A DNA stretch of 64,000 nt from Maricaulis sp965228215 (GCA_965228215.1 OZ245800.1:1426001-1490000), one strand, 5' to 3'. Counted from the first letter of the stretch, positions 17,873-27,724 are shown. Notes: generated by a model from the sequence alone, not told the origin. Numbers and translations: made by a program.

Positions 17873-19705
17873 CTAGTCGGGGCCGGTTTCAGTGGCCTCG
17901 AGATAAGCGGCTATAGCGAACAGGGGCGCGTTCCAGTTGATGGCGACCTCGTTCATCGTGTAGGCGGCGACATGATCGGCCCAGCAGGTTTGCGGAGCGC
18001 AGGATCCCTCCATTTCGCGCGCCACCGGATCGGTCATGATGAGATGATTGGGACCGCCGGACAGGGCGCCCGGCGGGGCTTCGGGATACTCCGGATCTGC
18101 TCCATTGGCCCAGAAGCGGTGATGCGGATGACGCATCGCCCGCACGCCGTGACCCGCGATATAGCTCTGGTCGAGCGGGTTGCGCCCGAGCAGATAGTCC
18201 ATCGCGTGCACGACCCCGTCCCGGAAGTCCTCGTCGGGATCGATGTCATGGGCTGCGGCGAGCACGAGGGCCCGATTGAGAATGCCGGAATTCGAACCCC
18301 AGGTGATCTGGTTCGGCGGCAGGGGGTAGAGATAGGGCGTGATCTCCATCTCCTCGCGGTAGTCCCGCGCCGTTGCCAGGATCACGGACCGCGCATCGGC
18401 CTGGAAGGCGTGCGGTTCCGCGGCCGCGTGGGACGACAACTCAGCCAGCAATTCCATATTGGCCCAGAAGATTGGCCGGTGTCCGTTCAGGCGCTCGCGA
18501 TACGCCAGGGCGGCCTCGCGATATTCGCTCCGTCCGGTGGTCAGGAATAATTCCGTGGCGGCCCAGTAGAATTCATCATCGACGACCAGGTCTCCATAGG
18601 CGCCGCCGCCATCGAAAAGGTCGCGGGCCAGCAGGCCAGGTTGCCGTCGTGCCGCGTCGAAGGCCCGTTCGGCTGCCGCAAGGCATCGGTCAGCGAAGTC
18701 CGGATCAATGTCCCGCCAGACCCGGCTGCATTGCGCTGCCGTCGCCGCCAGGTTGAGCGTGGCGGCGGTGGAGGGCGGGATCAGGAAACGCGGCGCGTCG
18801 GCATCCTCGGGCATGAGAGGCAGGGTCAGCCAGTGGCGTTCGTGCAGCTTGTGGTGGACCAGGCCCGAACCGTCGATCTCGGTCGGCACGGGCGCGTCGG
18901 CATCCGCCTCGCGTGCATCCACCCAGACGCGTTCACCCTCGGGGATTTGCAGCGCCAACATGAATTCGAGATGCCAGCGGGCTTCCAGCAGGATCTCGCT
19001 GACACCTGTCGAGGTGTCGGGCAGGGCGACGCGCCGGCCATCCCAGCCGAATTCCTCGACCTCGCCGCGGCCCCGGAAACGTTCGAACACGTATTGCAGG
19101 GTCCAGACCGAGATGCCGCCATTGACCACGTATTGTCCGAAATCACCGGCGTCCGCCCAGCCGCCCGTCGTGTCGAGGGCATAGTCACAGCCGGGCCAGT
19201 CGGTGCCGGTCATGTCGGTTCCGAAGAAACACGTGCTGCGGCTGTCCATGAAACCGCCGGCCCGGGCCCATTCCTCGCCGCCGGTGAATTCGGCTTCGAG
19301 ATCGGTCCCGAGACGGTTGAGGTAGAAATAGCGCAGGCTGTCCTCGGCGAGGCGCGCATAGGGCGTTTCACCCACCGTGAAGGGCCGGGATCGTGTGCCG
19401 CAGATCTCGATGTGGAAGCCCTCGCCGGGGGTGGACAGGTCGCCCAGATCGATCCGGTGCACCGTCTCTCCGGCGCTGGCATCAAAACCCATTGGGCGGG
19501 TCTGGCCAGAGATCACCGTCGCGCCACCGTCATCGGTGACGGCCCAGTCGAGCGGGACATTGGCGTCGGCACGCAGGATGGCGATCTTGGGGCCTCGGGT
19601 CTCGAACCCGGTCTGGGACATGACGATGGGCGAAAAATTGTCCGCAAGCCCGCAGGTCTCGGCCATCTGCATGATGGACAGGGAAGCGAGAGCGAGGACA
19701 TTCAT
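17873..19705 (-). CDS. GH9 glycoside hydrolase (endoglucanase type)
   Basis: Cleaves beta-1,4-glucosidic bonds in beta-glucan or cello-oligosaccharides. The 610-residue protein has an N-terminal Ig-like domain (CelD_N type, about 25-110), then the GH9 alpha6/alpha6 barrel. Catalytic base candidates are D185 and D188 in GGWADAGDFGQY, the His motif is MRHPHHRFW, and the proton donor is E586 in MNEVAINWN. The N-terminus (MNVLALASLSIMQMA) could be a short signal peptide, but it has no basic residues, so export is likely but not shown. It is the first gene of a pair with the ExoP-type GH3. A weak operator lies at 19791, 86 bp upstream. Confidence 0.87.
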   Translation of the reverse strand: MNVLALASLSIMQMAETCGLADNFSPIVMSQTGFETRGPKIAILRADANVPLDWAVTDDGGATVISGQTRPMGFDASAGETVHRIDLGDLSTPGEGFHIEICGTRSRPFTVGETPYARLAEDSLRYFYLNRLGTDLEAEFTGGEEWARAGGFMDSRSTCFFGTDMTGTDWPGCDYALDTTGGWADAGDFGQYVVNGGISVWTLQYVFERFRGRGEVEEFGWDGRRVALPDTSTGVSEILLEARWHLEFMLALQIPEGERVWVDAREADADAPVPTEIDGSGLVHHKLHERHWLTLPLMPEDADAPRFLIPPSTAATLNLAATAAQCSRVWRDIDPDFADRCLAAAERAFDAARRQPGLLARDLFDGGGAYGDLVVDDEFYWAATELFLTTGRSEYREAALAYRERLNGHRPIFWANMELLAELSSHAAAEPHAFQADARSVILATARDYREEMEITPYLYPLPPNQITWGSNSGILNRALVLAAAHDIDPDEDFRDGVVHAMDYLLGRNPLDQSYIAGHGVRAMRHPHHRFWANGADPEYPEAPPGALSGGPNHLIMTDPVAREMEGSCAPQTCWADHVAAYTMNEVAINWNAPLFAIAAYLEATETGPD

Positions 19706-19790
19706 GCAGTAACCCCAGGCTTGGCCGACCCGGGTTTTCTGCCGGGTCCGTCACGTCGAGCGCGCGACTATAGGCCGATGCCGCGAAATC

Positions 19791-19804
19791 TGACAACGAT
19801 AGCC
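19791..19804. promoter_or_regulatory. weak LacI-type operator candidate between GH9 and SSS transporter
   Basis: TGACAACGATAGCC. The left half TGACAACG is identical to the site at 27795, while the right half matches only partly. It lies in the 236-bp divergent region between the GH9 start (19705) and the symporter start (19942). Confidence 0.4.
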
Positions 19805-19941
19805 AATTCCTTTGGAGGCCAGATTGCGCGGCGGACTTGTTCGCGGTAACAATTTTGCCGGGTCGCGGCATGAATTCGCACGGATGCAGTCTCCGCTGAA
19901 TTCAACGGGCAATTCGCTCCGCCGCGATCAGGGGAGAGAAC

Positions 19942-21588
19942 ATGACATTATCTACGATCGATCTCGCGATTGTGCTGGGCTATGCCCTCGCACTGATCGC
20001 GATCGCGACACTGGTCAGCCGCGAAAAGGCCGGCCACACCAAGGATTCCACCGATTACTTTCTTGCGGGCAAAGCCCTTCCCTGGTGGGCAGTCGGCGCG
20101 TCGCTGATCGCGGCCAATATCTCGGCCGAACAGATCATCGGTCAGTCCGGGCAGGGTTATGTCGTTGGCTTGGCCATCGCTGCATACGAATGGCAGGCGG
20201 CTATCGTGCTGCTGGTCGTGGCGAAGTATTTCCTGCCGATCTTCCTGGAACGCAATGTCTACACGATGCCGCAATTCCTGGATCAACGGTTTGGCGGCGG
20301 GGTCAAATCGATCATGGCCGTGTTCTGGATCGCGCTCTACACCGCGGTCAATCTGACCAGCGTGTTGTGGCTGGGCGGTCTGGCGATCAATGCAGTCACA
20401 GGTCTCGCGGTTCTGCCGGGCATGATCGCCCTGGCGGCCTTCGCCGTGATCTATTCGCTGTATGGTGGTCTGAAGGCCGTTGCGCTGACGGATATCATCC
20501 AGGTCGTCGTACTGATCATCGGTGGTGTCCTGATTACGTGGATCGCACTGGGTCTCGTGGGTGACGGCGCCGGCGCTGTCGCCGGCTTCAATACCCTGCT
20601 CAGCGGCATTCCCAGCCATTTCAACATGATCCTGAGCCCGGAACATCCGAACTATTCGGACCTGCCGGGTATCTGGACGCTGCTGGGCGGTCTGTGGGTG
20701 CTGCACTTCTCCTACTGGGGTTTCAACCAGTACATCATCCAGCGGGCCCTCGGTTCGAAGAGCCTGGCGGAAGCCCGCAAGGGTCTTGCCTTTGCTGCGA
20801 GCCTGAAACTCCTCATCCCGGTCATCGTGGTCGTGCCGGGTATCGCCGCCCTGCATCTGGCGCAGAACGGAATGCTGGACCAGGCTGCGCTCGACGCCCG
20901 TCCGGACAGCACGTACGGCGTCCTGATGACACTGGTACCGGCTGGCCTTCGCGGGCTGGTTTTTGCGGCCCTGATCGCGGCCATCGTCTCCTCCCTCGCA
21001 TCGATGATGAACTCGATCTCGACGATCTTCACGATGGACCTCTACCGGTCCGCGCGTCCGTCGAAGTCGGAGCAGCACTATGTGACGGTAGGCCGGATTA
21101 CGGCCTTCGCGGCCATGGCGATCGCGCTGATCCTCGCCCAACCCTTCCTGGGCGGTATGGAAAGCGCTTTCCAGACGATCCAGGAATATACCGGCTTCGT
21201 CGCTCCGGGCGTCGTTGCGGTCTTCCTCCTGGGTTTCTTCTGGAAACGTACCAACACGATGGGTGCGTTTGCCCTGCTGATCAGCTCGGTGGTCCTGTCC
21301 TTCCTGTTCTGGACGATGGCCAATCCGGCCGCGCTCGGCGGCATGGGAGTGCAGGTGCTCGCCACGTTCGGTCTCGAAGCGCTCGATCTGCCCTTCGTGG
21401 TGCGGATCTGGATCGTCTTCCTTGCCTGTCTCGTGATCGGGATGATCGTCTCGATCGTCACGGGCAAGCCGGCCGAGGATCGCCCGGTCGACCTGTCGGG
21501 CATCAAGTTCGCAACCGAGCCGGTCTTCAACCTTGCCAGCCTGGCCATTATCGCGGTGCTGATCGCGATCTATGTCCGCTTCTGGTAG
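19942..21588 (+). CDS. sodium/sugar symporter, SSS (SGLT) family
   Basis: A 548-residue inner membrane Na+-coupled transporter, likely for glucose or related sugars, resembling Vibrio SGLT. Characteristic stretches are STDYFLAGKALPWWAVGASL with the following SAEQIIGQSG, YTMPQFLDQRFGGG, the helix-7 region SYWGFNQYIIQRALGSKSLAEA cut here at positions about 257-278, and SSLASMMNSISTIFTMDLY near the sodium site. The ribosome site is GGGGAGAG before ATG. It is divergent from the GH9-GH3 pair, so it may import the glucose they release. Confidence 0.92.
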   Translation: MTLSTIDLAIVLGYALALIAIATLVSREKAGHTKDSTDYFLAGKALPWWAVGASLIAANISAEQIIGQSGQGYVVGLAIAAYEWQAAIVLLVVAKYFLPIFLERNVYTMPQFLDQRFGGGVKSIMAVFWIALYTAVNLTSVLWLGGLAINAVTGLAVLPGMIALAAFAVIYSLYGGLKAVALTDIIQVVVLIIGGVLITWIALGLVGDGAGAVAGFNTLLSGIPSHFNMILSPEHPNYSDLPGIWTLLGGLWVLHFSYWGFNQYIIQRALGSKSLAEARKGLAFAASLKLLIPVIVVVPGIAALHLAQNGMLDQAALDARPDSTYGVLMTLVPAGLRGLVFAALIAAIVSSLASMMNSISTIFTMDLYRSARPSKSEQHYVTVGRITAFAAMAIALILAQPFLGGMESAFQTIQEYTGFVAPGVVAVFLLGFFWKRTNTMGAFALLISSVVLSFLFWTMANPAALGGMGVQVLATFGLEALDLPFVVRIWIVFLACLVIGMIVSIVTGKPAEDRPVDLSGIKFATEPVFNLASLAIIAVLIAIYVRFW

Positions 21589-21631
21589 GTCCGCTGCCGG
21601 TAATTGAAGCCGGATGGTCGCCGAATACAGC

Positions 21632-21656
21632 TGCGCCCGGGCATGACCCGGGCGCA
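21632..21656. terminator. bidirectional hairpin terminator candidate
   Basis: Perfect 10-bp stem TGCGCCCGGG/CCCGGGCGCA with loop CATGA, located between the convergent ends of the SSS symporter and the first halogenase-like gene. The T tract is poor, so efficiency is uncertain. Confidence 0.6.
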
Positions 21657-21693
21657 CGTGTTTGGAATCTGTTGATCTTGGCCTTCAGCCGGA

Positions 21694-23202
21694 TCAGGCC
21701 GCCGAGATACGTTTTTTAAGGTATTGCTCGTGATCCTCGAATCTATCGAGGCATTTGTGCATCGCCCGGCGGATCTCCGCCATGCGTTTGTCGAGATCGC
21801 TATCCGAGAGATTGTCGATCACCGGGTGGTAGCGCTTGGGCCGCAGGTTCTGGCCCTCGAACACGGCGAACCAGCTGTCCTCACCGAACAATTCATTGTC
21901 ATGCCGGTAGAGCCGCCCGTTCTCCAGATAGATGTCGATGCGCTGACGCAGCGTCTCGGGCAATTCCATCGTACGCACATAGTTCCAGAAATCGCTATCG
22001 GTCCGCTGGGTGGCGCAATAGTGCAGGATCAGGAAGTCACGGACCTGTTTGAATTCGGCCAGAGTGCGTTCGTTGTAGTACTCGATATCCCGTTCGTTGA
22101 AATTCTTGTCGGGGAAGTTCGTCATCAGGCGGGCAATCGCCGTCTGGATGAGGTGGATCGAGGTGGATTCCAGCGGTTCCAGGAAACCCGAGGCCAGGCC
22201 CAGCGAGACGACATTCTTGTTCCAGGGCTTCTTCCTGATACCGGTCTTGAAGCGCAGGAAACGCGGGTCTCCGATCGCGGCTCCATCAAAGCCGGATTGC
22301 AGTTTGGCACAGGCTTCGTCATCGCTGATGTGCTGGCTGCAATAGACGTGGCCATTGCCGATCCGGTGTTGCAGCGGGATCCGCCACTGCCAACCGGATT
22401 CGTGTGCCGTGGCACGCGTGTAGGGTGTCAGCGGCCCGCTCAGTTCGCAGGCCTGGGCAACAGCGCGGTCGACCGGCAGATAGTTCGACCAGTCATCATA
22501 GCCCGACTTGAGTGTCTGCTCGATCAGCAGGCCGCGGAAACCGGTACAGTCGATGAAGAGGTCCGCCGCAATCGTGTCGCCGGATTCCAGCGTCAGGCTC
22601 TCGATGAAGCCATCCGCGGCTCTCTGATTCACCTCGACAACCTTGCCCTCGACCCGCTGTACGCCGCGGCTTTCCGCGACCTCCCGCATGTATTTGCCGT
22701 AGAGGCTTGCATCGAACTGGTAGGCGTAGTCGATCGTGGCGAGCGGGGAATTCCGCACATTGTTCTGGGGATGCGAGAAGACGTTCTGCTTGGATGCCAG
22801 GACCTGGAGATTGTAGTCATCGATCGGCGCGGCGCCGTCCTTGAGGATGTGCCGCAGCCAGAAATGATGGAAGTGGATGCCGTCCATCCGCACGCCGTAC
22901 GGGCCGAAGGAGTGGAAATACCGGTCACCCTTCTGGCCCCAGTTGACGAATTCGATACCCAGTTTGAACGTCGCACTGGTGCGCCGCAGGTAGTCGTTCT
23001 CATCCAGCCCCACCAGCTTGTTGAAATAGCGGATGTGCGGAATCGTCGCCTCGCCGACGCCGACTGTGCCGATCTCCTCGGACTCGATCAGCCGGATGCG
23101 GATCGACGGGTTGCGCAGCAGGATGGAGAGCGCCGCGGCGGCCATCCAGCCGGCGGTGCCGCCGCCGACAATGGCAATCTCTTTGATGTTGTGGTCTTGC
23201 AT
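21694..23202 (-). CDS. tryptophan halogenase-like flavoprotein 1
   Basis: A 502-residue FAD-dependent protein of the PrnA/RebH family. It has the dinucleotide motif GGGTAGWMAAA at 13-23, the GVGEATIP segment, the catalytic-position Lys K80 in ATFKLGIEF, the flavin-halogenase motif WQWRIP, and the active-site Glu E345 in LEPLESTSIH. PrnA has K79 and E346 at these places, so flavin-dependent halogenation chemistry is possible. However, members linked to TonB receptors have no proven substrate. The start at 23202 follows GGGGTAG. It is the last of four tandem genes on the minus strand, divergent from the TonB receptor. Confidence 0.85.
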   Translation of the reverse strand: MQDHNIKEIAIVGGGTAGWMAAAALSILLRNPSIRIRLIESEEIGTVGVGEATIPHIRYFNKLVGLDENDYLRRTSATFKLGIEFVNWGQKGDRYFHSFGPYGVRMDGIHFHHFWLRHILKDGAAPIDDYNLQVLASKQNVFSHPQNNVRNSPLATIDYAYQFDASLYGKYMREVAESRGVQRVEGKVVEVNQRAADGFIESLTLESGDTIAADLFIDCTGFRGLLIEQTLKSGYDDWSNYLPVDRAVAQACELSGPLTPYTRATAHESGWQWRIPLQHRIGNGHVYCSQHISDDEACAKLQSGFDGAAIGDPRFLRFKTGIRKKPWNKNVVSLGLASGFLEPLESTSIHLIQTAIARLMTNFPDKNFNERDIEYYNERTLAEFKQVRDFLILHYCATQRTDSDFWNYVRTMELPETLRQRIDIYLENGRLYRHDNELFGEDSWFAVFEGQNLRPKRYHPVIDNLSDSDLDKRMAEIRRAMHKCLDRFEDHEQYLKKRISAA

Positions 23203-23215
23203 TCCGTCTACCCCA

Positions 23216-24745
23216 TTACCCCTGCGCGGTTTCCCCGGACCACGCATATCCTTGCAGGAAGGCCCGGTGGGATTGCATGCGCCCGACCGCGCCATCCATT
23301 GCCGATTTCATCGATTGAAGGCTGCGCGCAATCCCCGCACGGTCCACCGTTGTCACGATCGGATCAATTGATTTTGGCACAATATTCTGCCCCAGGAGAA
23401 CGGCGACCCAGCTCGGTTTCGAGAACAATTCATCCTCGTAGCGGAAGACCCGCCCGGCCTCACGGAACAGCTCCATCCGCTCGGTCAGCGAGTCGGGGAT
23501 GTCCATCTCCCGCGTATAGTTCCAGAAGGGCGTGTCGTCGCGCTCCGTGGCCTTGTAGTGCAGGATGATGAAGTCCCGCACCTGTTCGAACTTCTTCACC
23601 AGCTGGCGATTGTACTCGTCGCGGACCACTGGCGGGACATCGGCCGTCGGATAGAGCGCGATGAATTTGCTGATGCCTTCCTGGATCAGGAAAAGCGAGG
23701 TGGATTCCAGCGGTTCCAGGAAACCGCCCGAGAGGCCGACCGCGACGCAATTCTTCTCCCACAGGCGGGCGCGATGTCCGGTCTGGAAGCGGATCTTGCG
23801 GGGTTCGCCGATCGCCGGCCCGTCGAGATCTGCGAGCAGGCTTTCGATCGCCGCCTCGTCGCTCATGAGATTGCTGGAATAGATGTGGCCATTGCCGGTG
23901 CGGTGCTGGGTCGGGATCCGCCATTGCCAACCCGCATCCTTCGCCGTGGATATCGTGTAGGGCAGGATCTCGCCGGACAATTCGCAGGCCACGGCCTGGG
24001 CCGTGTCGCAAGGCAGCCAGTGTGACCAGTCCTGAAAGGGAACGCCCAGCGTCTGATTGATCAAAAGGCCCCGGAAGCCCGTGCAATCAAAGAAGAAATC
24101 GCCGGCAATTTCGCTTCCGTCTTCCAGTTTGATACTGGCGATATTGCCCGTCTCGCCATGTTGCTGGACGTCGGTGACCTTGCCCTCGATACGCTGAACA
24201 CCGCGTTGTTCGGCAAAGTTGCGAAGATAGCGCGCATAGGCGGTCGCATCGAAATGATAGGCGTAGCGCAATTGCGACAGGACGGATCGCGGATTGGGGT
24301 CCGGCATGGCGAACTTGCCGTGTTCGGCAGCCGCGGCGCTGAGACTGAATTCCTCGATCGTACTGCCCGGATTGTCCTCCCGGTAGCGCAGCCAGAATTG
24401 ATGAAAATCAATGCCGTTCATATCGGCGCCGTGCTGGCCGAAGGGATGGAGGTATTCCTCGCCGAGCCGGCCCCAGTTCACGAATTTGATGCCCAGCTTG
24501 AAAGTGCCGTTTGTGGCTTTCAGGAATTCGTCTTCCGGAATTCCCAGCATTGCGTTGAAATTGATGATGTCGGGAATGGTTGCTTCACCCACTCCGATCG
24601 TGCCGATCATCTCGGATTCGACGAGCGAGATCCTGACGTTTTCGGCCGGAAGGAGGCTGGACAGGGCGGCGGCCGTCATCCAGCCGGCGGACCCGCCGCC
24701 GACGACAACAATCTGCTTGATGGGATTGGCAGCTGTCTCAGGCAT
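23216..24745 (-). CDS. tryptophan halogenase-like flavoprotein 2
   Basis: A 509-residue paralogue. FAD motif GGGSAGWMTAAAL at 17-29, GVGEATIP, Lys K83 in GTFKLGIKF, WQWRIP in the tryptophan-rich motif, and Glu E347 in LEPLESTSLF are all kept. The start codon lies 8 bases inside the end of the upstream gene (third copy), so translation is coupled. The stop is 13 bp before the next gene. Two intact copies side by side suggest either different substrates or a heteromeric enzyme. Confidence 0.85.
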   Translation of the reverse strand: MPETAANPIKQIVVVGGGSAGWMTAAALSSLLPAENVRISLVESEMIGTIGVGEATIPDIINFNAMLGIPEDEFLKATNGTFKLGIKFVNWGRLGEEYLHPFGQHGADMNGIDFHQFWLRYREDNPGSTIEEFSLSAAAAEHGKFAMPDPNPRSVLSQLRYAYHFDATAYARYLRNFAEQRGVQRIEGKVTDVQQHGETGNIASIKLEDGSEIAGDFFFDCTGFRGLLINQTLGVPFQDWSHWLPCDTAQAVACELSGEILPYTISTAKDAGWQWRIPTQHRTGNGHIYSSNLMSDEAAIESLLADLDGPAIGEPRKIRFQTGHRARLWEKNCVAVGLSGGFLEPLESTSLFLIQEGISKFIALYPTADVPPVVRDEYNRQLVKKFEQVRDFIILHYKATERDDTPFWNYTREMDIPDSLTERMELFREAGRVFRYEDELFSKPSWVAVLLGQNIVPKSIDPIVTTVDRAGIARSLQSMKSAMDGAVGRMQSHRAFLQGYAWSGETAQG

Positions 24746-26180
24746 GTTTCTGCTTCTCGAGATATTGTTTCAGCTTTTGGACATAGATGTGGTGCGGCGG
24801 CATTTTCGGGACCAGTTGCTGGATGGATTGCCGGAGCTGACCCAGGGCACGCTCCGACGCGGCGCCCGATATGCTTTCGGCCAGCCGGTCATGCTGTTGC
24901 GGCGTCCGGCCCATGCCCAGATGGGCAATCGTCCAGTCCTCGTCGTTGAACGGTTCCAGATCGTAACTGGCCAGAACACCGCGGTGTCGGAATTGCTCGA
25001 TCTTGCGATCCAGACGTGCGTCGCCTCGCGGCTTCATGGCGTCCTGCCAATAGCGAGAGGCCCGTGTCTCACCGTCGAGGAAGAGGGCGTCGTGGAACAG
25101 GTTGATATGCGTCACGTCGTCATGGAAACGGCGATTGTACTCGCGGCGTTCCATACTCATTTCCGGGAAGACCGGCACCAGTTCCAGCAGGCGTTCAATG
25201 TCGCGCTGGAGCATCATCATCGGGGCCGGGGTGAGAGGCTCGAAAACGCTGGCGGCATGGCCAATCGCAATACAGTTTCCGACCCAGGCATCGGCCATGT
25301 GTCCGAGCTCTGCCGTGAAGGCCGGATCGGAGCCGTCAGTCGATCCGGCGGCGCTGATACGGAGCGTGTGAGTGGCTTTCTGGAGGTGCGCCGTGCTGGT
25401 CCAGCCGAGCTCATCCGCCTCCACCAAACGGCAGGGCGGGCCGAGTGTATCGGCCGGGCGCACCGTCCGGCTGACGTCGATCGCATGCGAAGTCTCGAAC
25501 CGTCCGCCCGCAGCCAGGACAGCGCGGCGGCCCGTTCCGGTCGCATCAATCACCAGATCGGCAGGGATGGTCTCGCCGTCTTCAAGCCGAAGAGCGCTTA
25601 CTGTGCCGCCATCCTGCTCGATCGTTTCGATCGAGGAGTGAAACCGGTCGACGCGACTGGCCTGCACGAGGCGGTCCAGCAAGCCGTTCAGCTCGGCCGG
25701 GTCCAGCTGGTAGCCGTATTCGGCGCGCGATAGCACCACGGCCGGATCGGCTGGCGGATGCGCGAATCTTCCGGCGAGGGCTGCCTGCGCTGACACGAGC
25801 AGGGGCTCGAGCGGGACGCCTGCGCGTGTCGTGACATGGCGGAGCGGAACGCCGTCGATTAGGCCGAGCGGCGAATGATGACATTGCACCCAGTTCCGGT
25901 CTGACAGCCAGTTGCGGAACACCGTCCCGAAGGAGAAAGAGCTTCCCGTTTCCAAAATCAGGGTCGGCTCGTCGACACCCAGCCCGCGCAGGAAATTATA
26001 GGCACCCGGGTCCGTGACATTGCCGTAGAGCGCGTCTTCCGTCGGCGCCCTGGTGTCGACGATTTGTGCGATGCGGACATTGTCGCCCAGGCCGTTTGCG
26101 AGGCTCAGCGCTGCCAGGTTTCCGGCGAGGCCGCTGCCGCAGACAATCACGGTTTTCATCGAAGCATCCATCGTGTCCAT
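24738..26180 (-). CDS. degenerate tryptophan halogenase-like flavoprotein 3 (catalytic residues lost)
   Basis: A 480-residue diverged paralogue in the middle of the operon. The FAD-binding start is CGSGLAGNLAA instead of GGGTAGWMAA. The segment aligned with TFKLGIEF reads SFSFGTVF, so the catalytic Lys is Ser. The segment aligned with LEPLESTSIH reads FEPLTPAPMM, so the active-site Glu is Thr. The WxWxIP motif is replaced by WTSTAHL. The frame is intact and overlaps the next gene, so it is under selection, perhaps as a structural partner. Start is uncertain: ATG at 26180, with alternatives at 26171 and 26159. Confidence 0.72.
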   Translation of the reverse strand: MDTMDASMKTVIVCGSGLAGNLAALSLANGLGDNVRIAQIVDTRAPTEDALYGNVTDPGAYNFLRGLGVDEPTLILETGSSFSFGTVFRNWLSDRNWVQCHHSPLGLIDGVPLRHVTTRAGVPLEPLLVSAQAALAGRFAHPPADPAVVLSRAEYGYQLDPAELNGLLDRLVQASRVDRFHSSIETIEQDGGTVSALRLEDGETIPADLVIDATGTGRRAVLAAGGRFETSHAIDVSRTVRPADTLGPPCRLVEADELGWTSTAHLQKATHTLRISAAGSTDGSDPAFTAELGHMADAWVGNCIAIGHAASVFEPLTPAPMMMLQRDIERLLELVPVFPEMSMERREYNRRFHDDVTHINLFHDALFLDGETRASRYWQDAMKPRGDARLDRKIEQFRHRGVLASYDLEPFNDEDWTIAHLGMGRTPQQHDRLAESISGAASERALGQLRQSIQQLVPKMPPHHIYVQKLKQYLEKQKHA

Positions 26181-26194
26181 CAATGAAGTCGGGC

Positions 26195-27724
26195 CTACAT
26201 CCTGGCCGCACTCAGGGGCGAGGATTGCGAGGCCGCGCCGTAGCGGGCGAGGAAGTCAGCCTGCGTGGGCGTCTCGGCAACCGCCTGTGCGGTGTCGAGC
26301 CGGATTTGCTCAACGCGCTGTTTTACCTCGGAAAGCCCGTAGCGGTCGATGCGCGGATCGTGATTTTCAGGGATTAGGTTCTGACCGTGCATGACGGCGA
26401 TCCAGCTCGGCGGCAGGAAGACCCCGAACTCGTATTTCAGGACATAGCCGCGCGACATCCAGGCCTGGATCTTTTCCTGCAGGCTGTCCGGCAATTCCAT
26501 CGCCCGGAAATAGCGCCACATCTCGCTGTCATCGCGCTGTGTCGCCACATAGTGCAGGAGCAGGAAATCCCTCACGCGCTCGAAATTGAGGCCCATTCGT
26601 GCGTTGTACTCGTCGATATCCTGCGGATCGATGGACGCGTTCGGAAAGAGTTCTATGAGGGTGGTGATACCCTCCTGGATCAGGTGAATCGATGTGGATT
26701 CAAGAGGTTCCAGGAAGCCGGCCGACAGGCCAACGCTCACGACATTGCGGTTCCAGAATTTCTTGCGGCGCCCGGTCTTGAAGAAGAGCTGTTTCGGCTC
26801 GGCCAGGGCCGGGCCTTCCAGTGTCGACATCAATTGATGGGTCGCCTCATCATCGGAGATGAACTCGTTCCAGTAGACATGGCCATTGCCGGTCCGGTGC
26901 TGTAGCGGGATGCGCCATTGCCAGCCGGCAGTCCGTGCAGTGGCCCGGGTGAAGGGCAGTAATTCGCCGCGCGACTCACAGGGCACGGCAACGGCACGAT
27001 TGCAGGGCAGCCAGTGGCTCCAGTCATCATACCCGGTCTCGAGCGCCTGTTCGATCAGGAGGCCCCGGAAACCGGAACAGTCCACGAAAAGGTCCGCTTC
27101 TATGGTCGTGCCGTCTTCGAGCGTGACCGATCGGACGTGACCGGTTTCGCCATCCAGATCGACATCCACGACCCGGCCCTCGACGCGTTTTACACCGTTG
27201 TTCTCCGAGTATTTGCGCAGGAAACCGGCATAGAGACCGGCGTCGAACTGGTAGGCGTAGCCGAAGTTCGAACCGATCCGGTCGAGATCGCCTTCGGGGA
27301 TGCGGAAGCGGCCCTGTTCGGCCGCCAGGACAGGATAGGAATAATCGCTGAGGCGCGGTGCGCCCTCGGCCTGTCTGAGCTTCAGCCAGAACTGGTGAAA
27401 GTCGAGATCATCGACCGGCAGACCGTAATCTCCGAACGGATGAATATAGTGATCCCCGCGTTGTCCCCAGTCGCAGAATTCGATCCCGAGCTTGAAGGTG
27501 GCTTCGGTCGATTTCATGAATTCGGCTTCGTTGATGCCCAGCGTCTGATTGAAAAAGCGGATATGTGGCAATGTTGCCTCACCCACACCGACGGTTCCAA
27601 TCTGATCGGATTCAACCAGGCGAATGTCCAGGTCTAAGCTTTTGAACTTGTTAGAGATCGCGGCGGCTGTCATCCAGCCCGCTGTTCCACCGCCCAAGAT
27701 ACAAATTCGTGAAATCACGCTCAC
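26195..27724 (-). CDS. tryptophan halogenase-like flavoprotein 4
   Basis: First gene of the operon, 509 residues, beginning with GTG preceded by AGGA about 7 bases upstream. FAD motif GGGTAGWMTAAAI at 11-23, Lys K78 in ATFKLGIEF, WQWRIP, and Glu E342 in LEPLESTSIH are all present. The start is 144 bp from that of the divergent TonB receptor. The intergenic region holds a near-perfect LacI-type operator, so receptor and flavoproteins are probably induced together. Confidence 0.85.
   Translation of the reverse strand: MSVISRICILGGGTAGWMTAAAISNKFKSLDLDIRLVESDQIGTVGVGEATLPHIRFFNQTLGINEAEFMKSTEATFKLGIEFCDWGQRGDHYIHPFGDYGLPVDDLDFHQFWLKLRQAEGAPRLSDYSYPVLAAEQGRFRIPEGDLDRIGSNFGYAYQFDAGLYAGFLRKYSENNGVKRVEGRVVDVDLDGETGHVRSVTLEDGTTIEADLFVDCSGFRGLLIEQALETGYDDWSHWLPCNRAVAVPCESRGELLPFTRATARTAGWQWRIPLQHRTGNGHVYWNEFISDDEATHQLMSTLEGPALAEPKQLFFKTGRRKKFWNRNVVSVGLSAGFLEPLESTSIHLIQEGITTLIELFPNASIDPQDIDEYNARMGLNFERVRDFLLLHYVATQRDDSEMWRYFRAMELPDSLQEKIQAWMSRGYVLKYEFGVFLPPSWIAVMHGQNLIPENHDPRIDRYGLSEVKQRVEQIRLDTAQAVAETPTQADFLARYGAASQSSPLSAARM

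Noticed and set aside
21694..27724. A classical halogenated antibiotic cluster
   Set aside because: No NRPS, PKS, tryptophan oxidase or flavin reductase gene is near; the neighbours are carbohydrate genes.
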